Under the pieces are notes generated by a model. It did not search any database. It saw only the letters and a program-made list of their open reading frames with translations, and was not told the origin of the DNA. From assembly GCA_000969725.1 (NCBI GenBank), contig JXSR01S007565.1: a stretch of DNA of 23,520 bases; one strand, written 5' to 3'. Shown here one piece after another: positions 20,901-23,520 of the stretch. The DNA is from Ophiothrix spiculata (taxonomy: Eukaryota; Echinodermata; Ophiuroidea; Amphilepidida; Ophiotrichidae). A program made the position numbers and the translations under genes. Position 1 is the stretch's first letter; the number at the start of each line of letters is the position of its first letter.

Positions 20901-23520
20901 TCCATCTGATTGTGATGTGATAAGAGAACTATGTGACAAAATGAAGCAAATGATTATCTAATTGTGATTATGATCAAAACGACATATCTGATGTTTTCTG
21001 ACGATTGAGATCTACTGCAGTGTGACAATTCTGTATAGAGATCATTTCCAAAGGGCCTTATCCACTTTTGGTGTAAGCTGAATTTTTATCAGGAGAATGT
21101 ATTATATATTGGAATCATTAAATTTTCTACAAATCAAATCTGCAGGGTGCGTAATATGCGGGTGAATGCGACTACGCATCTATAGCGAAAGTGTACTGCG
21201 CGTATCTCGATTGTTTTTTTGATGCAGTGGTCGTGTGTAAAGAAAAGTCTTTTGTACTACATGAGGTGATACGCTTGGTTGCATGCTCTATGCATTTGCT
21301 GCGTTAAAATGTCATGATTTGTAGGAAATTTAATGACTTCAATAATAGTAAATGTGATGGCTCACCCTGAAGAGGGTGATTTAGCGATAGAACAATTTTT
21401 CAAAAAACTGGTGAAAATAGGTAGCAAAAAAATAAAGAAAATAATAAGAATTTCCAGCATATTTTCTGTTTTAAAATTTGAATGCCTTGATCAATTTCAA
21501 CAAGTAAAGTGTCATTATATTTGTTTTATATACTTATTAATAAATTTTGATATAACGTAATTCTTGCCCAATGGCCTTAATAATCTTATTTTAAAAATGC
21601 ACTAACAAAAAGCTATAACCATGAATGTAAGCAATAGGTTTAGGCGCGTATATTGGCTTGCGTGTCTAAGTTTGTTGCGCGCGTAAGTCCGTGCGTTAAA
21701 GTGACGCGGGTACAAATTACACAGATAACCCGCAAATAGTCTTTCAAAACCCGTAAATAGTCTTTTCAAAGGAACTATTTACAGGTTTTTCTCAAGATGG
21801 TTGAAACTATTTGAAATAATGTCATAGGGTATCAAAACGCATAAATTTATTAATACAGTATATAATAATAAATATATCCTTACTGTTTATTTTTTGTTTA
21901 ATAACAGCGTACATCGGATCGAGGCATGTCCACAGCATCAACCCAAGCCCAGTGTTGTGCCATTCTGGCACTGGCACAGCTCACTCCACTCATTATTACA
22001 GCAGACTCATCTATCATCTATCATATAATTGAGGTCATGACCTCTGGGTTACCAGGGCAACCCACCGCTGCCGAGTCGGCTGTCATACAGACGCATTATG
22101 GGATAGGTTTAGGGTGGCTTTTGAGGTCCTTGTATGAGGAGAAGTTTGAAGATGTAGCAGGAAATGAGGTTTGTCAATATGTAGTTTTCTATTTCCCTAA
22201 ACTCAATAAATTTTGAAGTATGCAGCAAGCAATCAGACTCTGCTACAATATCCATAGCATATACCTTGTATTCTACTTTATTGTCAACTGGTGGTTTTGT
22301 ATAGTGTAAGAGACTAGTAATGATTGATTGGGATTGATTAAGACCAAATCACTGTGCAATGATATTTTTGTATATGATTTTTTGTATCATTTTTGGATAA
22401 TTTTGTTGCTACCACATGGACTCTCATTGGACTTAAGTTCCTTTGAATATTCAGCAAGATTTGTTACATGATATGATTCAAAAAATATGGACTGATTTAG
22501 TTCCCAGTATGGTCATATTGGTTTATGTGTGCTTGTTGCATACTTCAAGATTTATAGTGTGTAAAGGAGCTTCTTTAGCACAAAATTGATGAGCTTAGAT
22601 GCTTTTAGTTAGTATAGTGGAGGACATATGCTTGAAAAACATCTGTTCAATCTAAGATGCTCACAGAAGTGATGATGGTCATTGGGTTGTGAATACGTGC
22701 AAATATGAGAAACTGCATAAAATGCATGTGAGTTAACCCTCGTCTACCCAGGGGGGTTGGGGGTTGCAACCCCCCCCCTCCCCTAAGGTTTTTCCCCGCT
22801 GCATAAAAACGCAAAAGCAACCGACCCCAGGCATTTGGGTAATCTCTTTTACATCCTTTGCGGTCATTTTGATGAAAAAATCAGGGGGGTACCACCTAAG
22901 GTGGGGTTAGGGTAGGCCGTCAAAGTTGGGGTGTAGGGGGGGGGGGGGGGGTGGTGAAGCCCTGGAAAATTTTAAGTCGCCATTTTGAAAAATATATGCA
23001 TGCAATGAAGCTGAAACTTGCAGGGTATGCCGATTTTTGTGATCTTGGTATCATTGGATAGGGGAGGACCATACCTATCTATTAATAGCGAAACCAAGTT
23101 CATAGGGGGTTTCGTTCCAAAAAATACCCCCCCCCCTTGGGTAGACGTGTTACAAAAAATAGCCTGGGTAGACGAGGGTTAATGTCCCATATGGTATATT
23201 TTGCTGAGGTCTACAGTTTCCGGTTGTTAAGTGTATTTCATTTTCGGCAATTAGTACTGTTACTCACACAATATGCAGTTTTATGCGTATAAAACATTAT
23301 GTCCGCTTTTGACAGTGTATACTCATAGGGAGGGGTAGATGTGAGCATGTCTATATCGCATGTCCAAAATATGAAGAACTTGTATCCAATATAAAGAATA
23401 AGACTTGTCAAATGATTAACTTGGGCATATCTAGCCTTGATTCAAGGCTGACAGGTCTGGGGATGGTAAAAAAATATGGCCTTTTTTATCCATTCTTTTC
23501 GTTTTCTACTTTATAGGTCT
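2752..23520 (+). CDS. FOCAD: Focadhesin (FOCAD/KIAA1797), internal part of the gene, joined exons
   Basis: Ten complete exons join in frame: 2752-2937, 4887-4962, 5844-5978, 9370-9556, 14170-14358, 15897-16018, 18025-18117, 19770-19906, 20625-20850 and 21908-22168, plus the likely start of another at 23517. Splice phases agree at every junction (2,0,0,1,1,0,0,2,0 between successive exons). The product matches recalled vertebrate focadhesin in order throughout, including QHGAD, AEVV.IR.TW, DTRPL.L, SLVPSL.V, VPG.CY.KLL, PRGI, KQPGLK, RLVSRGR-like, WLW.RD.LTD, ALSGLA and SGLPGQPTA.ES.A.Q. Focadhesin is a large helical-repeat protein (human about 1,800 residues) containing a DUF3730 region. It is known from focal adhesions and as a stabiliser of the cytoplasmic SKI RNA-surveillance complex, and it is related to plant RST1. 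The N- and C-terminal parts lie outside the window. Promoter and first exon are not visible. Confidence 0.93.
2938..4886 (+). other. FOCAD: Intron 1 of the window (1949 bp)
   Basis: It is bounded by GTAAGC and a TTTTCTGTTTTTCAG acceptor. The middle is taken up by a TA-flanked inverted-repeat element at 3485-4612. The flanks 2938-3482 and 4615-4886 contain no recognised genes or repeats. The overlapping open frames around 4671-4974 arise from the exon 2 region and its antisense. Confidence 0.85.
3485..4612. mobile_element. Non-autonomous TA-flanked DNA transposon, 1.1 kb
   Basis: The termini are matching inverted repeats: TATCAGTAGGACAGCCA on the left and its complement TGGCTGTCCTACTGATA on the right. 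A TA dinucleotide abuts each end (3483-3484, 4613-4614). This is the pattern of a Tc1/mariner-type TA target duplication, although other TA-targeting families fit too. The longest internal frame is a 94-residue antisense one at 3983-4267 that I do not recognise. No DDE transposase motif was seen. Internally, GGTGCCCATCTCTG occurs twice (near 3835 and 4180), so the element contains a diverged subrepeat. Confidence 0.75.
4887..4962 (+). CDS. FOCAD: FOCAD exon 2 of the window
   Basis: The exon is 76 nt: the first A completes the arginine codon from the previous exon, then 25 codons follow, ending in phase 0. The reading RPLVLQSLCKLFALVPSL is followed by PVETEEYE, and it parallels human focadhesin RPLILK.L.ELFSLVPSL. 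The splice signals are strong: TTCTGTTTTTCAG upstream and GAG|GTAAGC downstream. Only the + frame fits both neighbours. Confidence 0.93.
4963..5843 (+). other. FOCAD: Intron 2 of the window (881 bp)
   Basis: The intron contains a TTTGTTTG-type simple stretch near 5005-5040, a short palindrome at about 5138-5160 (ACTATACATG.ATCATGTATAGT) and a 161-bp hairpin repeat at 5467-5627. It ends in GGCTACCATTTAG. Nothing else was recognised. Confidence 0.85.
5467..5627. repeat. 161-bp near-perfect foldback (hairpin) element
   Basis: The left arm begins TATATGTGTCCCACCGCGG and the right arm ends CCGCGGCGGGACACATATA. The complementarity continues inward through CAAAAG.ATGCAGTTGTCG and ACATGTAGC to GATATGCTACAAT, leaving only a short loop around TATACTAGTTGTATACA. 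The element is nearly all stem. No target duplication is obvious. It is most likely a small foldback transposon; if transcribed with the intron it would form a long double-stranded hairpin. Confidence 0.85.
5844..5978 (+). CDS. FOCAD: FOCAD exon 3 of the window
   Basis: The exon is 135 nt, 45 codons, phase 0 at both ends. It reads DFRCDIVESLWTYTRYSDDR and then VCVEAFTALANFGEDEFSLDDLPDQ in two parts of one helical repeat. It matches the focadhesin pattern F...V..FLWT.T and .A..SLANF. The donor is CAG|GTAATTA, which lacks the usual G at +5. A small transposon begins at +8, directly after its TA target duplication. Confidence 0.92.
5986..6157. mobile_element. Pogo/Tigger-like MITE, 172 bp
   Basis: The left end CAGTGGAACCCCGTTAACAC is matched by the complement of the right end, GTGTTAACAGGGTTCCGCTG, with few mismatches. 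TA flanks both sides (5984-5985 and 6158-6159). CAGTGGAACC.CG termini with a TA duplication are typical of pogo/Tigger members of the Tc1/mariner superfamily. Internally the words AACACAAAA and CTGATAACA recur. There is no coding capacity. The left target TA occupies donor positions +6/+7 of exon 3. Confidence 0.85.
6874..7645. mobile_element. Non-autonomous TA-flanked element, 772 bp, with internal terminal-like subrepeat
   Basis: The left end TCCCAGATAGCAAAGC and the right end GCTTTGCTATCTGGGA are exact inverted repeats, and TA flanks both (6872-6873, 7646-7647). Inside the termini the motif TTGGGCCAA(T/C)(G/A)TTGG recurs on both sides, and a second internal copy of CAGATAGCAAAG followed by TTTAGTTGGGCCAATG occurs at about 7062. 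The open frames at 6651-7032 cross the boundary of this element and look like accidents. No transposase was recognised. Confidence 0.85.
8093..8410 (+). repeat. Dispersed repeat, first copy (pairs with 18408-18730)
   Basis: Same-orientation similarity to 18408-18730 runs from CACTTGATT through CATTGGTGATT, ACATCGCCAT.TTGTCAAC, TTCACCA..AAAGCCTTCCA and TGTGTAATTCTACTGGTCAA to GGGTACCAGCAT. Neither copy has an open frame shared with the other, clear inverted termini or a poly-A tail. The class is unknown. Confidence 0.8.
8888..9243. mobile_element. PIF/Harbinger-like MITE, 356 bp
   Basis: The element starts GGCCAAAAAAAATAATTGTT and ends with the complementary arrangement, AACAATTTTTTTTTTTAGGCC. 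The arms extend through TTGATTGGCGTAAC and GTTACGCCAATCAA. A TTA flanks each side (8885-8887 and 9244-9246), which is the TWA three-base duplication of PIF/Harbinger transposons. Just inside each arm lies GGTAGGTCGG-type sequence. The short frames at 8991-9305 lie in this element and are not conserved proteins that I recognise. Confidence 0.8.
9370..9556 (+). CDS. FOCAD: FOCAD exon 4 of the window, with acidic tract
   Basis: The exon is 187 nt: 62 codons and one leftover base (G), entered in phase 0. It opens VTAEVRAKIALTKAQHEEKK, passes through a lysine/glutamate stretch with nine consecutive glutamates (GAG/GAA codons at about 9466-9492), and ends EIDVPGHCYVKLLQVIS. The VPG.CY.KLL motif matches human focadhesin, in which the same position is preceded by a shorter D/E-rich linker. 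The charged part is probably a disordered linker between helical blocks. The donor is CCCAG|GTATTT, followed soon by an in-frame TAA. Confidence 0.92.
10069..10491. repeat. Nested inverted repeat with AATGAGCGGAAAGTCG arms
   Basis: The left arm GAGTGGCGCTCTGACAAAAT plus GAGCGGAAAGTCG (from 10069) is the near complement of the right arm CGACTTTCCGCTCATTTTTG plus CCAGAGGACCACTC (to 10491). The arms are about 35 bp and the spacer about 350 bp. It lies just inside the left end of the large element and may be an older element that the larger one carries. Confidence 0.7.
11124..11321. other. 50-N assembly gap flanked by an exact 74-bp duplication
   Basis: Bases 11124-11197 (TTTATTAATAAATCAATTAA to ACAAATCAAAAC) are repeated exactly at 11248-11321, and the only thing between them is the run of 50 N at 11198-11247. 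Exact identity abutting both edges of a round-number gap is the signature of two contigs that overlap but were not merged. The gap is probably not real missing sequence. Confidence 0.9.
13031..13404 (-). mobile_element. MITE family M1, copy A (inverted relative to the other two)
   Basis: The terminal repeats are CTTGAAGTATGCAACAAGCA (13031-13050) and its exact complement TGCTTGTTGCATACTTCAAG (13385-13404). Similarity extends about seven bases further out (TATAAAT/GTTTATA). The interior, read in reverse, matches copies at 18818-19167 and 22212-22549 (CAGACTCTGTTAC, TAGTCTCTTACACAAT, GATTTGGTCTTAATCAATC). No transposase is encoded, and the two short + frames over its left end are accidental. 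Confidence 0.88.
14170..14358 (+). CDS. FOCAD: FOCAD exon 5 of the window
   Basis: The exon is 189 nt: two bases completing a glycine codon (G|GT), 62 codons, then a leftover G. The reading is GLQKLLTSLVAQELKSLPRG followed by IHKTAMQ and, later, MLLTKYEKNKQPGLKAALT. It parallels human focadhesin (F.TSLVKQE, MPRGI, IPN..L..YE.NKQPGLK). The acceptor is strong. The donor ACAG|GTAAGG is formed jointly by host DNA and an inserted MITE. Confidence 0.93.
14363..14739. mobile_element. PIF/Harbinger-like MITE, 377 bp, inserted in the exon 5 splice donor
   Basis: The left end GGCCTAAAAAAAAATGTGTT continues TGTTTGCCCTCC. The right end reads GGAGGGCAAACAAACAATAT then TTTTTTTTTTGGCC, the inverted complement. 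TAA flanks both ends (14360-14362, 14740-14742), the TWA duplication of Harbinger elements. Its design (GGCC, A-run, TGTTTG, then GACC-type blocks) matches the MITE at 8888-9243, so the two belong to one group. It has no coding capacity. Confidence 0.85.
15424..15518 (-). mobile_element. SINE-like fragment in reverse orientation
   Basis: Read on the minus strand, the stretch has GTTCAAGCCCCCGCTTG followed by AAATCACTTTATCACACTTG and CCTCGTTGACCC. These are reminiscent of the bodies of tRNA-derived SINEs common in invertebrate genomes. A degenerate B-box-like GTTCAAGCC is present, but there is no A box and no clear tail, so this is a weak call. Confidence 0.4.
15897..16018 (+). CDS. FOCAD: FOCAD exon 6 of the window (source of the tandem array)
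   Basis: The exon is 122 nt: GT completing a glycine codon, then 40 codons ending GAG in phase 0. It reads GGLLYCYEPKLDVGRDGRMA and RRHLVSRGRAYQQMM, ending VTLVNE. It is comparable to human GGMLFCYD, MASRGR and ALVHE. The acceptor is GTTGTCTGCAG and the donor GAG|GTGAGA. Its last 98 bases are also the first unit of an 11-copy tandem repeat. Only use of this first donor joins directly to exon 7 with the expected focadhesin sequence. Confidence 0.92.
15921..17172 (+). repeat. FOCAD: 11-unit tandem array of an exon end plus splice donor (115/117-bp units)
   Basis: AAGCTTGATGTTGG-type unit starts occur at 15923, 16038, 16153, 16270, 16385, 16500, 16617, 16732, 16847, 16962 and 17077. Spacing is 115 bp except 117 bp after units 3 and 6. 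Unit 1 is part of the real exon 6. Each unit contains 31 codons' worth of exon sequence, a donor (GAG|GTGAGA, or GTAAGA in unit 6) and about 20 bases of intron. In 115-bp units the frame meets TGA soon after the donor. In the 117-bp units an extra AT removes that stop and keeps the frame. Unit 2 has a TAA within the exon-like part; units 3-11 are open across it. The array ends at a variant GTGAGATCTTGATAACTC. Confidence 0.95.
17221..17547 (+). mobile_element. tRNA-derived SINE
   Basis: The head includes GCTTGCTTGCGGAAGGTCCC followed by GTGTTTGAACCC at about 17259-17270, a decayed T-arm/B-box like that of tRNA-derived SINEs. CTGTGGTACC and TTTAAATTCCATTGGACAAG follow. The body contains CCCTAGAGGTTGCCACAG and the 3' end is GAGCACTATAAATCC, a tail form common in invertebrate SINEs. 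The A box is poorly preserved. The 5' border is uncertain by tens of bases. Confidence 0.6.
17548..17884. mobile_element. G-capped MITE, about 337 bp, inserted in the SINE tail
   Basis: The left terminus TGGGGGGGGCACTCA faces the right terminus TGAGTGCCCCCCCC. TATAAATCC occurs directly outside both ends (17539-17547 and 17885-17893), a candidate 9-bp duplication (8 bp is also possible). It copies the older repeat at 908-1185 along most of its length. The interior repeats GGGTCTAGTGAACTGAAA-like words. It has no coding capacity. Target length hints at a hAT-like origin but does not prove it. Confidence 0.75.
18025..18117 (+). CDS. FOCAD: FOCAD exon 7 of the window
   Basis: The exon is 93 nt, 31 codons, phase 0 at both ends. 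It reads VTCQPAEWYRILQNPYGWTS and then YMERTYKALLE. It fits the focadhesin pattern ..SEWHR......W...MNRAY.A.LQ. The acceptor is CCTCTAACCAAG and the donor GAA|GTAAGA. It follows directly on LVNE of exon 6, as LVHEV..Q..EW does in the human protein, which supports use of the first donor there. Confidence 0.9.
18408..18730 (+). repeat. Dispersed repeat, second copy (pairs with 8093-8410)
   Basis: Direct-orientation similarity to 8093-8410 is seen along the whole stretch, including GCATTGGTGATT, ACATCGCCATTTTGTCAACC, TGTGTAATTCTACTGGTCAA and GGGTACCAGCAT. Beyond it the two loci differ, so these positions approximate the element ends. No terminal repeats were recognised. The overlapping antisense frames at 18357-18642 are not a protein I recognise. 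Confidence 0.8.
18818..19167 (+). mobile_element. MITE family M1, copy B
   Basis: Termini CTTGAAGTATGCAACAAGCA (18818-18837) and TGCTTGTTGCATACTTCAAG (19148-19167) are exact inverted repeats. The interior is shared in the same orientation with 22212-22549 (GTGTAAGAGACTAGTAATGA, GGTCATATTGG) and inverted relative to 13031-13404. The outer flanks of the copies also resemble one another for some bases, so the true ends may lie slightly further out. Confidence 0.88.
19247..19441. mobile_element. 195-bp MITE with CATACTTGCCAAC termini
   Basis: The ends CATACTTGCCAAC and GTTGGCAAGTATG are exact inverted repeats. A perfect CCAAAT occurs immediately outside both (19241-19246 and 19442-19447), a likely 6-bp target duplication. 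The interior is made of repeated TGTCCCTCTTTTT words, so it is strongly pyrimidine-biased on this strand. It has no coding capacity. Confidence 0.8.
19613..19679. repeat. 67-nt intronic hairpin, 27-bp stem
   Basis: TCAGTGGCTCTTGAAATGGT (continuing TCTTCAG) at 19613-19639 pairs with CTGAAGAACCATTTTAAGAG (continuing CCACTGA) at 19653-19679. All 27 positions pair, with one G-U in the + strand transcript, around a 13-nt loop. It lies about 90 bp before exon 8. The size is that of a microRNA precursor, but the near-perfect stem also fits a tiny foldback transposon. Confidence 0.85.
19770..19906 (+). CDS. FOCAD: FOCAD exon 8 of the window
   Basis: The exon is 137 nt: 45 codons and two bases (AA) of a lysine codon, entered in phase 0. 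It reads GRDAELEMQQSHGHISGKPD and continues EFESKLNAVWLWARDKLTDQ. The parallels to human focadhesin are LLQ|GRLGELELQ and WLW.RDMLTDEI.KAA. The start is fixed by TTGTTTTCTCAG|GGA, which makes LLE-GRDAELE continuous with exon 7. The open frame upstream of 19770 is not coding. The donor is AA|GTAAGT, a consensus site. Confidence 0.93.
19983..20102. repeat. 120-bp foldback with AATAATGCACC arms
   Basis: The left arm AATAATGCACCTCCTGCTGA is the near complement of the right arm, which ends TTCAGCAAGGTGCATTATT. Pairing covers about 22 bp with a few mismatches. In between, CAACTAC.GACTTCAG occurs twice. It is probably a small MITE without coding capacity. Confidence 0.7.
20255..20587. mobile_element. 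hAT-like MITE with CAGGGCCGTACGA termini, 333 bp
   Basis: The element starts CAGGGCCGTACGAAGG and ends CGTTTCGTACGGCCCTG, which are inverted repeats for at least 13 bp. CAGGG termini are typical of hAT transposons, though no intact 8-bp duplication is visible. The interior has GTCCCGATATT and a G-run-rich segment at 20520-20550 (GGTGGTGTGGTGTGGTGGGG), then C-runs before the right end. It carries no transposase. Confidence 0.7.
20625..20850 (+). CDS. FOCAD: FOCAD exon 9 of the window
   Basis: The exon is 226 nt: A completing a lysine codon, then 75 codons, ending in phase 0. It contains GNSILALSGLALVSTHHSLS, a polar Q/S/E-rich linker (about residues 26-46 of the exon), then KWFMVVVETLLSIVNGRYKP and GRVFNWCHQ. 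These parallel human GN.LLALS.LAVV.SRHE, VLDTLLVIVDSHY.PRG. A competing acceptor two bases downstream would create a TGA. The donor is CAG|GTTAGT. Confidence 0.92.
20851..21907 (+). other. FOCAD: Intron 9 of the window (1057 bp)
   Basis: The intron is AT-rich. GCG-rich patches stand out at about 21145-21215 and 21640-21715 (GCGCGTA, TGCGCGCGTAAG), with a tandem CCCG(C/T)AAATAGTCTTT motif at about 21729-21770. These may mark the ends of another decayed element, but I could not pair termini. The short open frame at 21333-21560 is of low complexity and is not recognised. The acceptor is TTTGTTTAATAACAG. Confidence 0.8.
21908..22168 (+). CDS. FOCAD: FOCAD exon 10 of the window
   Basis: The exon is 261 nt, 87 codons, phase 0 at both ends. 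It reads RTSDRGMSTASTQAQCCAIL then ALAQLTPLIITADSS, IIEVMTSGLPGQPTAAESAV and GIGLGWLLRSLYEEKFEDVA. This tracks human focadhesin through LN.LTARLPGKPSADES.A and GLALG.FL..L.EEK..DI.G. The donor is GAG|GTTTGT, weaker than the others. MITE M1 copy C starts 44 bases into the following intron. Confidence 0.93.
22212..22549 (+). mobile_element. MITE family M1, copy C
   Basis: The left end TTTGAAGTATGCAGCAAGCA and the right end TGCTTGTTGCATACTTCAAG pair as inverted repeats with two differences. The interior aligns with copy B at 18818-19167 in the same orientation (ATCAGACTCTG, GTGTAAGAGACTAGTAATGA, TTTTGTTGCTACC, GGTCATATTGG). It has no coding capacity; the end of the exon 10 frame running into it is intron read-through. 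Confidence 0.88.
22737..23178. mobile_element. piggyBac-like MITE, 442 bp
   Basis: Termini CCCTCGTCTACCCAGG and CCTGGGTAGACGAGGG are exact inverted repeats, each flanked by TTAA (22733-22736 and 23179-23182). A TTAA duplication with ends starting CCC is the hallmark of piggyBac elements. The interior has several C- and G-runs, including about 18 G near 22934-22951, and a second, inner CTTGGGTAGACG near 23137. It carries no transposase. Confidence 0.88.
23517..23520 (+). CDS. FOCAD: Probable start of the next FOCAD exon, cut by the window edge
   Basis: Only GTCT is present after the acceptor TTTTCTACTTTATAG. Entered in phase 0 it would begin with valine. Human focadhesin continues here with a short hydrophobic stretch after .SGQE, so a coding exon is expected about here, but four bases cannot prove it. 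Confidence 0.5.

Larger units (their letters stand above)
22169..23516 (+). other. FOCAD: Intron 10 of the window (1348 bp)
   Basis: It contains MITE M1 copy C (22212-22549) and a piggyBac-like MITE (22737-23178). The stretches 22550-22730 and 23183-23500 hold nothing recognised. It ends CGTTTTCTACTTTATAG, a good acceptor. Confidence 0.75.

Noticed and set aside
21140-21790. GCG-rich patches in intron 9 as the ends of a transposon
   Set aside because: I could not pair the two patches as inverted or direct repeats, nor find a duplication.

Overview
The window is animal nuclear DNA: about 1.6 kb of protein-coding exons scattered through about 22 kb of AT-rich, transposon-filled introns, with GT-AG splice sites. 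By eye, the only host gene is an internal part of focadhesin (FOCAD, KIAA1797) on the + strand. Ten complete internal exons can be joined without a frame conflict (2752-2937, 4887-4962, 5844-5978, 9370-9556, 14170-14358, 15897-16018, 18025-18117, 19770-19906, 20625-20850, 21908-22168). Together they give 1612 nt, about 537 codons. An eleventh exon probably begins at 23517, four bases before the window ends. The protein resembles vertebrate focadhesin along its whole length but is clearly diverged. That, the introns of about 1-4.6 kb and the repeat content suggest an invertebrate, probably a deuterostome (echinoderm, hemichordate or cephalochordate). The sequence alone does not settle the species.

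Layout: 1-2751 is the 3' part of an upstream intron with old repeats. 2752-5978 holds three exons, a 1.1-kb TA-flanked inverted-repeat element and a 161-bp near-perfect hairpin. 5979-9369 is an intron packed with small DNA transposons (a pogo/Tigger-like one that starts next to the splice donor, a 772-bp TA-flanked one, a Harbinger-like one). 9557-14169 is a 4.6-kb intron with a 2.2-kb Harbinger-like element that contains a 50-N assembly gap. 14170-16018 holds two exons, the first with a Harbinger-like MITE inserted inside its splice donor. 15921-17172 is an 11-unit tandem array that copies the exon 6 end together with its splice donor. 17221-17884 is a SINE with a MITE inserted in its tail. 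18025-22168 holds four exons among further MITEs and a 67-nt hairpin. 22169-23516 is an intron with a piggyBac-like MITE.

No bacterial-type operon, CRISPR array, tRNA or rRNA gene was seen. No transposase open reading frame of convincing length was seen either, so all DNA transposons here appear non-autonomous. The most unusual biology is in the splice sites. One donor appears to have been split by a transposon and rebuilt from its target duplication plus the transposon's first bases. Another has been multiplied into 11 tandem copies. Neither the comparison with human focadhesin nor the element classification was computed: the first rests on recalled protein sequence, the second on target duplications and termini read by eye.
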